Shown here: positions 38,033-50,436 of the stretch, piece after piece
Layout: each line of letters begins with the position of its first letter
Position numbering within the stretch: the first letter of the stretch is position 1
Origin: Cristatella mucedo
Taxonomy: Eukaryota > Bryozoa > Phylactolaemata > Cristatellidae
Reading direction: 5' to 3'
NCBI GenBank assembly: GCA_009760855.2
Contig: WPIO01000035.1
Span: 1,520,501 to 1,584,500, forward strand
Length of the DNA: 64,000 nt
The notes under the pieces: generated by a model
The model's database searches: none
What the model saw: the letters and a program-made list of their open reading frames with translations, nothing else
Told to the model about the DNA's origin: nothing
Position numbers and translations under genes: made by a program

Positions 38033-39850
38033 GTTGTACCTTTGCTTTAATCTCTCCCATCCTTTCAGCGAGGCAAATTCTCTCCACTTCTTCACTGCGT
38101 GTTATGAGGAAATCTGTTGATGCTATGCAAAAATAAAGTCAATAATATGTCATTCCCTAGGTAATGTCCCAGCATCTTTTGATAAAGCTATATTCAGACC
38201 GCTACTAATGAAAGCGACACTAGACCAGGATAACCAGAGCAAAAAACCCTATTCGCACTTCTACGATTCTGATCAAATACATTTAAATTAGTCGTGGCAC
38301 ACCTGTTGAACCCATGCATTTAAACTTTAGGACTTGCTAGTAAATTGCAGACTGTCTTCAACACTAATCACTCCGTATAATCAGCATTACTTCGGATTTA
38401 CAATGACCTAGTTAGGAATGCCAACATGGGTAGGGAATATCTACTTGTTTTGCTCGAAATTTTGAAAGCATTTGTTACTATAGATCGCCAAGTATTCTTG
38501 AGCGCCTATATATGATCTCGCCTGGAATCACTGGCACTGCTCTGCTCTGCAATGGTATAGATCCTATCTCAGTGGAACACAACTGTATATTGATGTGAAT
38601 GAACAATGATTATCCTATGTAGCTCTGAAATATGAGGTACCTTTGGTCTGCATGCTTAGTCAGGTTCTTTTCCCGGTTTTTACTCACCCTCTTTCCGATA
38701 CGATTGTGTTGCCCAATCTCGGCCTTCACTTTTTTGTGGACGGCACTCCATTGCACCTTTGCTTTGATGCCGGTCTTCACTTATTTCCGGACGGCACTCA
38801 GTTTCACCTTTGCTTTAATCCCTCCCAGCACTCTAGCACGTGGAATACTCTCAACTCCCTTTCTGCATGTACTGATGGCATCAGCTCATGGGTGACTGCA
38901 AATTCTCTTTATTCGAATAATGACAAAACTAACTTACTAGTTATGGGCGATCCGAAGATTATTTATAGATTGGAGAAGCTTTGGCTTTCAATCGCTTCTC
39001 TGCTCATGTCCTCTTGAATCTTAACGAAATTTATGTGTCAAGTTCCGAAGTGACCTTTCGCCAATTCGGTCAAGTCCAAATCGTGTCTGCCTACCATCAG
39101 CTGTATAGCTTTGCTAATATTTGGGCTTTTTTAGAGCGGGGTATCACGTTAGTTCATCCATTCATTTGTGACATCCCGTCTCGACCTATGTAACTCACTG
39201 ATTGCTAGTCTACAGGTATGTGCATTCACGCGATTACAGCCGATGCAAAATTCGCAGCTAGGCTTATCTCTCGTGAGCTTGGCAGTTGCCACATCACACC
39301 ACTTTTTACCGGTCAGAACTGGCTACTAGTTAAGCAACGCATCCACTTCATAGCTTTTTTGCTCTCTTTTAGGTCCCTTCATTCTTTAGCTCCAGCCTAC
39401 CTATTTGATCCCCTATCCCTAGGCAATGCATCCTACGCCAGCTTTTCGGAATCTAACTGCTTCACTATACCACATACAGACCTCGAATCCTTTGGACACT
39501 GATTGTAGTACGTAAGCTTTTAAAGCATCGAACCTACTCCCGACCTCCGTCACGACAGTCTGTATCTTGACCATATTTACTTGAAATTTAAAAACCCGAG
39601 TATGTAGAATTGCATTTAGTGGGTCCCTGTGGTCCGTCCTATTTATTTATGCTGACACTGTTGTAGGCTAACACTAACCACACTTGCATTCCGACCAGTG
39701 CATGTCATCCTTAACCATGTTATTTTCGTTGTTTATCAAGTGTGATACCACTCACCACTAAATCGTGTTTTCTTTTCTGCAAATGTAAAGCACCTAGAAG
39801 CAGATCAGTTTATCTGAGGTCGCTTTATCAAGTGTATTATTAATATTGTT
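38033..39850 (+). mobile_element. LINE family 1 copy, rearranged
   Basis: Starts with a displaced RT fragment (CFDPSQ region), then goes back to the motif near FRANHS and runs to the 3' tail (CGCTTTATCAAGTGTATTAT). It contains a locally duplicated block in the YADD region (38700-38830), where HLCFD and HLCFN appear twice. Many lesions. Confidence 0.8.
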
Positions 39851-40267
39851 TTTGCAAGCAAATAAACGGCATTAAGCGTTCAGAAATTGAATAAGACAAC
39901 TAACTGTTTTTGGGAAAACCAAGGATCATTCAAAAACATGAAAAGCTAAAGCTCAAAATTTGCTCTAACAGTGTGTATGTTGATTCATCTGGGCGAAATC
40001 TAGGTGCCACTTTGTAAAGTGACTTTTCTTCAGACGAACATATCAGTTACACAGTCAAGTCGACCTACTTTCAGCTACATGATCATGCTAAAACTCTAAC
40101 TTGCATAAACAATAATGCTCTGTTTAATTAATATAATATAATAATTAATAATGTTCTGTTTCCATCCATTTATCGATTCCAGTCCAGTACTTCACTAACT
40201 CACTGCTCGCTGGTCTACCGGCCTGCACACTCAGGTAGTAAAAGCTGGTGGACAAAAACAGCAGCTA

Positions 40268-40415
40268 GGCACCGAGCCGGTTTGCTCTAGAGGTAAAGGT
40301 GCTCTCCACGACCAACGTAATGGGCTCAAGCCCCGATGCATATGTGAAGCGCCTGAATAGAGATTATAAATAGAAGATCTCTTGGGGCGCTAAATAAATG
40401 AATTGTATTTCATTA
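40268..40415 (+). mobile_element. SINE family 1 (tRNA-derived)
   Basis: The head CCGGTTTGCTCTAGAGGTAA leads to GGGCTCAAGCCCCGATGCAT, then GTGAAGCGCCTGAATAGAGA and GGGGCGCTAAATAAATGAAT. The tail resembles the LINE family 1 tail. Confidence 0.8.
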
Positions 40416-40484
40416 TTTATTTATTTAAGCTTGTTTGTCTTGATCTTCGCCTTTGCCTCGTCACATAATTTCGGTACGACCTTG

Positions 40485-40627
40485 CCAAGCTGGTTTGGTC
40501 GAGCAGTTAAGGTGTTTGCCCCGACCACGGTCTCACTGAGGCACTGGGCTAGAGCCCAGTGGCATTTGTGAAGCACCTAAATGGAGATTAAGCTCTCTTC
40601 GGCTGCTATACAAATGAATAATGTTTT
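40485..40627 (+). mobile_element. SINE family 1 (tRNA-derived)
   Basis: A second copy 70 bp downstream of the first, same orientation: GCTGGTTTGGTCGAGCAGTT head, GGGCTAGAGCCCAGTGGCAT, then the body ending in GCTGCTATACAAATGAATAA. Confidence 0.8.
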
Positions 40628-41171
40628 ATTTTCATGTACCGGCTCCCAGTCAGGCAAAGCATCGATTTCAAGGTTTTGCCATTCAATTTTCCTCTTTCTA
40701 ACTTTTGTGGCTCGAGCGTACCCAATCATATTTATTCCCCCAAAGAGGCTAAACATTGTTCCAGCCCCTTTCTAAGTCCAACAGTTTATCTATAACGCAT
40801 GCAAATCTCACCTCCTTGGGAGACGATGCCTTTCGTTCTGAAGCTCCTAAAGCCTATAACTCACTCCCGACATTCGACACAGCATCTGCTAACTCGTCCA
40901 AATTTAAAATGAAACGAAAATCACATTTCATTACAACAGCATTTAGTGGAATCCTGTGAGTTTTCATTTACGTGCCTATGGCAGCTGGCACTTTGCACGT
41001 TTCCACTAACCACATTTGCATGACGAACTTGTGCATGCCAATGACGAGCTTGTGCATGCTATATCAAAGTTATCATTATCCTTATTATTTGCAAATTTCT
41101 GAACTTCCATTTTTTAAGTTCGGAAATAAATGACTTTTACAGATAAGGATTAATTTTGAGCTAAGAACATT

Positions 41172-41207
41172 AGTTAAATCACACAGGCCCACACACGGAT
41201 ACACACA

Positions 41208-41274
<67 letters not shown>
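41172..41274. repeat. (AC)n(GCAC)n(AT)n microsatellite
   Basis: A GCAC tetramer tract near 41205-41240 followed by AC and then AT repeats. Confidence 0.95.
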
Positions 41275-41450
41275 TTGATTGGATTAAAAGTTGATGGTAT
41301 GGGTTTGTGAACTAACAGTTCAGCAAGACGATACATGTTGTTTCAGGAAAAATACAAATGGGCTTTCTTTGATTCAGGCAAGATTTGTCTAATGTCTTTT
41401 AATTCAAGCAAGTTTTGGTAATTTTTATTTATCGAAAACAGAATCTGTGG

Positions 41451-41452
<2 letters not shown>

Positions 41453-41512
<60 letters not shown>
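41453..41512. repeat. (AT)n microsatellite
   Basis: About 60 bp of uninterrupted AT. Confidence 0.95.
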
Positions 41513-41515
<3 letters not shown>

Positions 41516-41928
41516 GGAACGGTTTTGGTCGACATATTTCGTATCTAAAATTCAGCTATTATTATTAGGAAACCTGCAAATGAACTAGTCAAAATAGTTA
41601 AAAGATTGTGGATGAATAATGCTCATTAAAGTTTGTGCAGGCTGCAGTTTCGTGATAATGACCATTTTTATCGGAGCAAATAATTGTGGGCACAAATAAT
41701 TTTTGTTAAGTAAATATGAAGAATCTTACTTTTGCACATTGTAGTTTTACCTGCTCTAGATCACGTTAGATATTAACGGAAAAGACCCTTGTTGTCGGTT
41801 CAAGTCAACCCTACTATAAAAGATCAATCTCAGGCAGCAGGTTTACTGAAGTAAACCATAATTTAAACTTCACGTGCCATGGTTATTTCGCGATGACTAA
41901 ATTTTGATTTGTCGAATTTGAATACAAG

Positions 41929-42230
41929 TCACTGACTATATATGGCACCACTGATTCAACTCCACCGGTGTATCTAATGACTTACCTTGTCTCTTCGAAC
42001 GCATTTATGGGATCGTCGGGAGTCAATTTCTATTTTAAGAGTGGAATAGTAAGCTGTCAACCAAGCCGCATTGGAGGCGGATCGTTCACCTGCCCCCTAA
42101 GCCTTTCCTTGGTCACGAAAAAATATACCGGTATTTATGGATGCTTCTGCCATTCCCTTGTGTCGCTTTATGATATTCCAGTCGGAGACCCACGTGCAGT
42201 TTTACTTGTTTGCAGTTTTACTTGTTGGAG
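41929..42230 (+). pseudogene. Diverged Ig-like exon with a 16-bp duplication
   Basis: The open frame aligns with exon B2 without gaps over 25 residues: SSNAFMGSSGVNFYFKSG against PDSSFQDAITITWYLNNQ, with Trp replaced by Phe. A YTGIYGCFCHS block at the F strand looks like a classic Ig end. The donor GGAG|GTAAAA is intact. Just before it a 16-bp unit is repeated exactly (42195-42210 and 42211-42226). With one unit the donor falls in phase 1, as in all other exons; with two it falls in phase 2. No phase-1 acceptor was found. Closest to type B, but an A-type assignment is not excluded. Confidence 0.45.
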
Positions 42231-42239
42231 GTAAAAATC

Positions 42240-43500
42240 ACTAATTCATTCAAAAAAAGAATTAAGTGAATTTTAGTACTAATTGTTGCTGCATAGCATG
42301 GTGGGTTATTTAACTGTAGTGTCATGCAAATGCTTTACAATTGATTTACTTCTATGAACTGTCATTTTATTTCGGCTGATGAGGTAGCACTAATGTATAC
42401 CTTTTTTAAGGCTTCATCAGTTACAGCAAACAACGTTTACGGATGCTACAAGATTAAAGCTATTGGTAGATCATGGTTAAAATTTTAAATTCTCCAGAAA
42501 TCACCTACCATTAGCACGTAAAAGCAAGGCAGCCCAAATCGCCATAACTGGATAGGTTTTTTAGTTTGGTAGCTTTACTACTGCACCGTAAACTCAGGAA
42601 TGCTATAGTATAAGTCTTAATTAGCCTTACAGCTTAAAAAGCTTGCGTTATGGAGGTATTACCTCCAATCGTCAGAGCGTATCCTGAGTATAGCCCTCAT
42701 AGTTTGGGGGTCTATTAACGTAGTAACAAACTTGATTGGGAATTACTTCAACCAATTAAAGGCTTATCAACCTAGCATATTGATCTAGAGGTTATAGAGA
42801 ACACGCAACATTAGATTATAGCCTGATGGCCGGACCATCGAAGATGAGTCAGGTGTTTAGTCTTAGCTCTGCAATTTTCAAGACAAGCCATTATCGGAAA
42901 CGTTGCTCTAAACTGGAGGCTTTTAGTGCTTTAACGTAAAGCCTAATTTACTATGACTTTTACTTAGCGATGTGATATATAACGAATAGAAACCGGCTTG
43001 CCAGTCTTAACCTAATCACCACCAAATTAAGCACTTTGCAACGGATTGAAGCACGCCGATGCTACATATTGCAAAGGCTGTCGTTAATTAGGAAAGTGCA
43101 AACTAAGATCCAGAGTTTTGGATTACTGCACTGTTTTTGGAAATAGAGCTGGTGCTGTGGTTCTAATAGCAATCGTAGATTTAATCTAGATTGAACATGT
43201 TATCTTATAACTAGCTTCTAGCATAAACTCTGTTTCTTTCTGCCTATTCATTGGTTCATGCATAGCGGATGAATATAAATTGTGAAGTTCCCAGGACAGA
43301 AGCTTAGGAAAAAACAGCACTTAGTCTGATAGAAAGTGGGGTTACCAGGACTGGAGCTGTTCAAGAAAATCAGAGCATAGTCTGGCAAAATGAATGAGTA
43401 GGTCTTGTTTATCTGTTAAACCGGCAATGTGAGGTTTGAACTTGCTGGTTGAACTGTATTGGGAATCCAACCTTAAAGGGTCATTGAATTACCAGTACCT
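42240..43500. other. No feature recognised
   Basis: AT-rich stretch with no long ORF and no repeat family recognised. Confidence 0.5.
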
Positions 43501-44275
43501 TATTAGTAATAATAGTAATTATAATGCAATTGATAAAGCTGCCTTAGAAAACTGTATCTCTTTCTCCGGGCTCTACATTTACTGCAAAGAGAAATGAAGG
43601 GTGAGTAATAGAAAGCCTGCTGAACAACATGAATCACATGGTTAGGGTTAACATGTACGGGTCAGAATACAAGTGTGGTTAGTGGCACCGTGAACAGTGT
43701 CAGCACACATAAGCACATGAAGGATGACTCACAGGGACCCACTAAATGCTCTCCTAAATAGATGAGATTTTAAGTTCTTTTAAATGAGGTGAAATGAGGA
43801 AATGCCGTGACTTAAGTCGGGAGTGAGTGCCAAACTTTGCGAGCATACGAACTAAATGCACGACCACCAAAATATTTGAGGTTTATACGAGGCATTTGTA
43901 AACTTCTGCGGGATTCCAAAAAGCGGGTGGTACAATGCTTGGTCTGATGGGGGGGGGGGGAGTTGATTTAAGAGATAGGTGTTAGCCAATGAAATAAGTG
44001 ACTTAAAATTGAGCGGCCAAACCTTGACGTCGATCCGTTGCTTAACTGGTAGCTAGTGGAGGTTGGCGGGAAATGGTGTGATGTGGCAACTGTGACGCTC
44101 ACGATAGACAAGCCTAGCTGCAGAGTTTTGCATCAGCTGTAAGCTCCCGAATGCACATGCAGGCAGGCCAGGGAGCAGTGAGTTACAGAAGTCAGGATTG
44201 GATGTCACAAATGCATGGTCCAACTTAGATATGGTATCCTTATCTAAACAACCCTATATTTTGGCAATATTACGT
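43500..44275 (-). mobile_element. LINE family 1 copy, 3' part
   Basis: Tail at 43500 (AATAATAGTAATTATAATGC), 3' UTR and C-terminal ORF2 on the minus strand, ending near 44275 inside the region with AACTTAGATATGGTATCCTT. It faces a plus copy about 55 bp away. Confidence 0.8.
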
Positions 44276-44329
44276 ATTTTAAAGTATTATTATAATTAAT
44301 CAAATTGTGAATTTTAATATTTTAAATTT

Positions 44330-45010
44330 CATGATTTCTGTAACTCACTGCTCCCTGGCCTACAAGCTTGCAATTAAGCGATTACAGCTGGTGCAAAGCT
44401 CAGCTGCTAGGCTTGTTTGTCATGAGTGTCTCAGTTGCCAGATCATATCACTTCCCTCCAACCTGCACTGGCTCCCAGTCAAGCAACGGGTCAACTTCAA
44501 GATTTTTTCGCTCACATTTAAGTAACTTCATTCCTTGGCTGTCACTTATCTTTCAGATCTACTCCCCCACCTGGCCAAGCATTGTATCACTGCATTTCGG
44601 AATCCAACAATTTATCAATACTCGTGTAAACCTCAAATCGTTTGGAGACAACGAATTTAGTTCGTATGCTCCCAAAGCCTGGAACTCCCTCCCGACCTGC
44701 GTCAGAACATCCCCTGACCTGACCACATTTAAAAGGAACCTAAAAACACACCTATTTAGGACAGCATTTAGTGGGTCCCTGCGTTTTGTCGTTCATGTGC
44801 TTATGAGTGCTGTCATGTGCATACTGCCACTAACCACACTTGCATGCTGACCCTGTGCACGTCACCGCTAAAATTATTCATGCTGTTTATCAAGCATGAT
44901 ATCACCAACCATTTAATCGCGTTTAAATTTGCAGCAAATTGAAAGCGCCTACAGTGAGATTGAGCCCTCTGAGGCCCATTATCACGTGCACTATTATTAT
45001 CATTATTAGT
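44330..45010 (+). mobile_element. LINE family 1 copy, 3' part
   Basis: From CTGTAACTCACTGCTCCCTG to the 3' tail with (ATT)n. The frame at 44368-44850 includes the conserved KAWNSLPTCVRTSPDLTTF. It forms a head-to-head pair with the minus copy at 43500-44275. Confidence 0.85.
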
Positions 45011-45409
45011 ATCATTGTTATGAAATTAGTATTAGTAGTAGTATCAGTAAGTATACTTTTACTGTGAGTTCTTTAAATGTAAATAAACTAAAACGTTAGT
45101 AATGCTAGGCAGGTCAGACCTAATGAGATGAAAGTCCACACATGATTTAGTCGTAACACATGTCAGTGAAATTTTACCTGAAATTCCGTCGAAGAACAGT
45201 CTTTCTTCCTTATCTTTAATAAATCATCTATATATTCCTTAGTCAGCCCTGCTTTTTTGCTTCTAAAAGTAGCTTTTTTAAATTCTCAATTAAAATGAGG
45301 TTTGCTGAAATAATAAAATTAATATAGCAGTATATCCGGCTTGAGCCCGGTAGAAAAGTACGTATACTTGTGATTTAAAAAAATCATATCTAATTAAGCA
45401 GTCTCTTTT

Positions 45410-45590
45410 TACATAGCGACAGAAGAGCCTTTACGGCAATCGCCACCGCTTCCAGTGGCGATAAAGGGTCGCCCACCTCATGAATAAAACACACGATCTT
45501 GGGATTAAGGTCGTGAAAGCAACTGCCTTACCTAACGTGCCATTTAGCAGACACTACTGCGGATGAACTGCTAAATTCCTCGAGAAACCA
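45410..45590 (-). mobile_element. SINE family 2 (tRNA-derived)
   Basis: The reverse complement gives an incomplete tRNA-like head, then GGGCGACCCTTTATCGCCAC, TGGAAGCGGTGGCGATTGCC and GTAAAGGCTCTTCTGTCGCT. This matches the body of the element near 54.07-54.25 kb. Confidence 0.65.
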
Positions 45591-45819
45591 TAAAGGACTT
45601 ATCTATTCTAATGGGGCTGAAACGGTACCCTAATTTCTTTTAGCGAATAAGCTGGGTATAGCCGTAATATTAAAGATGTCTTGAACTTTTGTGGTTTACC
45701 TACGAGCTCAAAAGTCTTTATCCTTCACATGCTCGAAATCACCTCATGCCTGATATCGGAAGGGATAGGCTTGTAAAAATGTACAAATATTTCGACAAAT
45801 GTGTAGTGGTTGAACAATC

Positions 45820-46310
45820 TCGATAGTGTTCTCAGATCTAGTCCCCCACCAGGCCGAAATCGTACCAGCCGCTTTTTGGAATCCAACAGACTACAAATGC
45901 ATCGTGCAAACCTCAAATCCTTTGGGGACCGTGCGTTTAGTTCGTATGCTTCCTAAGCCTGGAGCTCCCTCCCGACTTGAGTCAGAAAATGCCCTGCCTT
46001 GATGGCTTTAAAAAGAACATAAAAACACAACCATTTCGGGAAAGTATCGATTGGTTATCTGTGATTCGTCTTTCATGTGCTTATGTGTGCTGACACTGTG
46101 CATGCTGCAATTAACCACATGTGCATGCTGACCCTGTGCATGTCACTCTTAACCATGTTATATATTTTGTTTGTTTATACAGCACGATATTACTCACCAT
46201 TTAATTGCATTTCCCTTTGCAGCAAATGTAAAGTGCCCAGAGAGAGAGATTGAGTTCTCTGAGGGCGCTTTATTAAGTGCATTATTATTATTATTATTAT
46301 TATAGTTATC
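45820..46310 (+). mobile_element. LINE family 1 copy, 3' end
   Basis: C-terminal ORF2 remnants (CACCAGGCC and GACCGTGCGTTTAG blocks), 3' UTR and a long (ATT)n tail at 46283-46302. Confidence 0.85.
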
Positions 46311-46682
46311 ATTACCAGGTTTCTTAGATGTATTTCTTGTTGCTAGAAATGAGTTAGTTGGTTACAAAATTGAATAAGCTCCTTTGATTTATCTGTTTTC
46401 CTAGCATGGCAGCTTGAACAGAAGTTGACTCAATCGCCATGGCTTAATATAGACTGCACTATATGAGAATTGGAGTGGTTAAGTAACTGGTGCACGGTTA
46501 TCAGCACCAGTTTTAGATCGAATAAAGTCAATAAGAAAAGCGTCGCAAGAGTTAAAATACTGAGAAGAAACGTATACTGTAATTAAAATGCTACTATAAT
46601 TGTTATTAATTAGCCTGATTCCAACCAAAGTCACCGGATATGTACACCCCTTAAATTTATAAATTATTGTTCTATTTTAAAG

Positions 46683-47050
46683 GAATCTTCCAGACAGTAG
46701 CAGCAACAGTTCCCAGTTACGCAGCAGCACCAACCTTTCCATCATATTGGGTGTGTCTTTGTAGTCAATTCCTCCAGTTGTCTAGCTAACCGCACCATGA
46801 AATTAGTAGCAACATAAACTGGCTCTTCGTCTTGACACACGATTGCTGACTTAAATCTGAAAATATTTGTAAAACCTATGGCCAACTGACATTGTATCCA
46901 CTGGGAAGAGACCAGATTTGAACAACAGATCGGTCTATTACCAAAATATTACATGGAAACAGTTTCCAGCTGAATGATCGTACAAGCGGATTAGCATAAA
47001 ACAGATTTAGAAAACATTTACAATTTATGTAGAACGCAATAGTTTAAAGA
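46683..47050 (+). pseudogene. Decayed A-type Ig-like exon
   Basis: The acceptor TCTATTTTAAAG gives phase 1. The residues then follow A1: IFQTVAATVPSYAAAPTFP against IQSVTTTRWSDTTKHYTWS, YWVCLC against YFVCCD, ISSNINW against VSNITW, and ENICKTYGQ against SIGNTYGRK. Three in-frame stops (the first after LQLSS) show it is dead. This is one of the clearer fossil A exons; the match runs through the first cysteine region, the tryptophan and the NTYGRK motif in the right order and nearly the right spacing. Confidence 0.55.
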
Positions 47051-47734
47051 TGTGTTTGACCGAACAATAAAAGCTAAAAACCTACTAGCAGGAAAATACA
47101 AATCAATACTAGTGGTCACACAATTTGCGCCATTTTTTAATCATGTTAGAAAGAGCTAAACTGCAATAACAATCTGTTCTCGCGAATCGCAATAGGAAAA
47201 TAAACTTGCTGGACTTTTATTAATGTGAGCGACTCCGTTCAGTCTTTACCTGTGGAAACTCTAATGGTCTCGGTCGAGAGGGTAAACACAAACAGCAAGT
47301 ATCCTCTAAATTAAAGAATGGCGCCTTATCAATTTGTCTACAGAAAGCTTACTTTATAACAAGTGAAGCCAATACCAGTGGGTGTCAATTTTCTTGTAAA
47401 AATCATTAGCAGAATTACACCATAGTGATGCACTTACAGTTAATTATTGCCTACTATCTGGCTTTTAAAACTGCTAAATTTCAATATAATCAAAGTAATA
47501 ATTATTGGATGCTCGTTTGGTTAACCAAAGTGATATAATTCCTGGGAAACCAATCAATATTACGTCAGCAACATTAAAATGACTGGTCAGAGACATCTAT
47601 GTGGCCGTACTAAAATAAACTCGGTTACATATAATATTTAGATAATTTTGTCAGTAAATCTGATTTAATTTAAATCATTACCAGCTTCATTACATAAATT
47701 ATTTCATATTTTAAGTGCCTAGACAGAAACTACT

Positions 47735-47795
47735 ATAATAAAATTAATAATACACTTGATAAAGTGCTCTCAGGGAACTCAATTTCTTTCCATGT
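47735..47795 (-). mobile_element. LINE family 1 tail fragment
   Basis: AATAATACACTTGATAAAGT, then GCTCTCAGGGAACTCAATTT: the minus-strand 3' tail only. Confidence 0.6.
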
Positions 47796-47882
47796 GTTTG
47801 CCTATCTGAGTACTCTGTAAAAGGATTTTCATTATTAAAACTGTGTTTATAAAAAAAACTTACGAAGTTTTATTTTTCGTAA

Positions 47883-48137
47883 TTATGCTGCAAAAAAGAG
47901 GTTGAAACCTTTGGAAACACGCTGTAAAATTCCGTTGAATTCAAGCTTTTCTTTCGTTTCGAAATCGCGAAGTTCCAATCTTGCACCGGATTCAAGCAAA
48001 TTTATTTTGGTGATTTTTGTAAGAGACACCCTGCGTTTGGGCCAGTCACCGAGAAAAACTGGAGCGATGGTTTTTAGGCCTTGCTTACTTTGTCTGCTGC
48101 CAGTGCTTGGATTGGTTAAGCTGTTACAACTACACAT
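47883..48137 (-). other. Unassigned 84-codon open frame
   Basis: A charged frame (SGARLELRDFETKEKLEFNG) on the minus strand; the plus strand is also open here (47902-48168). It looks more protein-like than most short ORFs in the window but matches no family I recognise. It could be a fragment of an unrecognised mobile element. Confidence 0.25.
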
Positions 48138-48194
48138 TTACAGCTCAATGACACTCCAATGCTTTTAAACCGATGAGTCCTGATGAAAGAAAGG

Positions 48195-48400
48195 AGTTAA
48201 TTCAATATGGAAGAATGCATCGCAGCCACATCGGAAAATCGGAGGGTCACTCCAGATCCACTTTTATCGTTCCAACATATGCCAATGCAGAGGGTGCAAT
48301 TTGGATAGCTTGTATATTGACTTTTCATTACCAATTGGAAATTAGATACGTTGAAATCGACTCAGATGAATTAATAAAATAAACTCAGCAAGGTACATTA
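48195..48400 (+). pseudogene. Possible decayed B-type Ig-like exon
   Basis: AIWIACILTFHYQLE aligns with TLYMACIIPDQYFKE of B1 without gaps. The underlying bases also agree around the cysteine codon. A possible acceptor (CACTCCAG) is one base out of phase, and the frame stops at TAA (48380-48382) before the second cysteine. Only about 35 residues support it. Confidence 0.28.
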
Positions 48401-50094
48401 AATATGTCTGCGGTTTGCAGCTCAATAATATTACTAAGCTCAATATAATTTAAAATGGATTATATTGGTGCTCTGTTGATTGCTATCTAGGTAATTGGGA
48501 TTCGTAAAAGCACTGAGGCCATGAGTGAGTAAGCATAGGTAATATAGAATAAATTTATATTACCATGCTATGAATATGTGATTTTGTGCTGAAAATCAAC
48601 TACTGTTAACTAGCTTATAGGTCTATTACCCTTATGATTGGGTAATAAAAAAGAAACTCATAGGAATACAGCGAAAATTAAATTTAAGGACTTTTCTCTA
48701 AAGATACTACACAATTAGAAACTTTTTAAGCTTGGAATTGTGGCACTTTGTAAATTTATAACAAAAATTAATTATTCTTTGCAGCCTGCTAAATTTATTT
48801 ACAGTTTAGAAAAGTTATTTTTTCACAAACATTTTTTTCATGATCCCCATAGCCCAAGTATTCAAGCAGATATACAAAGTTCCTTTTCTGCTTTAAAGAG
48901 AACAGTGTCACATAGTGAATAGACCTTTCATAGTTATCATTATGAAGCAACGTAGTCGTAACAGTCTGCACCGACTGGTAAGTAAAAATGGATCAGCTTT
49001 TCTAGTAAATAGTTACTCCTGCTTCCTTAAAAGTGCTGGAAACACTATGGTAGAATCATAGTTTCTACTGGTAAAGGATGAAGCTTGTATAAAAACATTA
49101 CACTTGCTTCCTTTGACTCACTTGCTGGGGTATAAAAAGTCCCGAGCTTCAGAATGAATTGATTTTCTTGCTCTTTCAATCTTCCAAATTAGTTCCGGAC
49201 GTATTATTTGTAAGTGCATCCTAAATTCATTCCAACATCGAATATTCAGTTTCCATTTTAAACCTTCATATTTATGAAGCTCTAAGTACTACTTATAATT
49301 TCATCGTTGTCAAATCCAGATCTTACAGAGGCTAATGCTGTGACCTTAACACTGGTCAACTGTGACCATGCTTCCGTTTGGAGCACATTATTGAGAGCAG
49401 CAGTTCATTAGTGAAAACTAGCTTATTGTCTACACAGCCTTATGAGTGCAGTAGTTAGCATACTTGCAAATTAGTCTTTATATTATGCATTTGTTTGTAA
49501 AGCTTTCTCCGGAAACATTTTAAAACCGCAGTTACATGTCAATTAGAAATAGCTACCAAAGAAATAGCCCTCACAAGCTCATTCCCAATATAAAAAATAG
49601 AGAAAATAACTTTAAAAATAAATTTAAAAATTAAAAAGCCTCAAACATTTAATTGTCTGGTCATTTTTACATTATAGCTAGGCAATAAAAGAGAAGGAGT
49701 TTATTAAAAATTTCTGTAGCCTTGAAATGTGATAGCATTTGGTCAGCTTCATCTGAGCTCAACTGAAATGTTATTACAGCTCCTAAGATTCTGTAACATT
49801 TTAGAAGCAGCAGTTTTTACTCAGTCGTTTCAAAATATATTTTAACAAGTAAACCATGGTATTTACATTATTAATAATTAAAGTGAGACCCTTTCGAAAC
49901 TTAGAAGAAAGGCTAACGCTTTTTAGTGTGCAAATTCATATAGTAAGTTGTTAATTACATGGTGGTAACCAATTAAAAAAAGATGGGATACTTTATAAAG
50001 CCTACAAATCTTACTACCCAACTTCAATCCCAACTAATTTGGCTACAGTCAGCAACTGCTGAGCGTGAATAATAACTACGTAAACATACAAATA

Positions 50095-50097
<3 letters not shown>

Positions 50098-50178
<81 letters not shown>

Positions 50179-50275
50179 GTGTATGTGTGTGTGTATGTGT
50201 GTGTGTGTGTGTGTGTGTGTTTATGTATGCGTGTGTTTATGTATGCGTGTGTTTATGTATGCGTGTGTTTGTGAG
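50098..50275. repeat. (AT)n(GT)n microsatellite
   Basis: About 75 bp of pure AT, then GT repeats and a short TTTATGTATGCGTGTG motif in tandem (50220-50270). The overlapping open frame is an artefact. Confidence 0.95.
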
Positions 50276-50436
50276 CGAGTGTCTATGTATGTACGCACGA
50301 GAGCACGTGTATGTACATGTACGTTTTTTTAATTAAAAACGTTCATCACAGTTTTGAGAAATAGCTCGAATACATCGGAAATGTAAGGGCTCCTTCAATA
50401 TTCACATCTATCAAGGAATAATCTCGCAATTTGTAG

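Larger units (their letters stand above)
39880..41075 (+). mobile_element. LINE family 1 copy, split by SINEs
   Basis: RT C-terminal sequence at 39885-40265 and again from about 40630 to the 3' UTR near 41075. It is interrupted by two SINE copies. Heavily diverged. Confidence 0.65.

Noticed and set aside
50065-50274. ORF with Tyr-Ile repeats
   Set aside because: Translation of (AT)n and (GT)n repeats.
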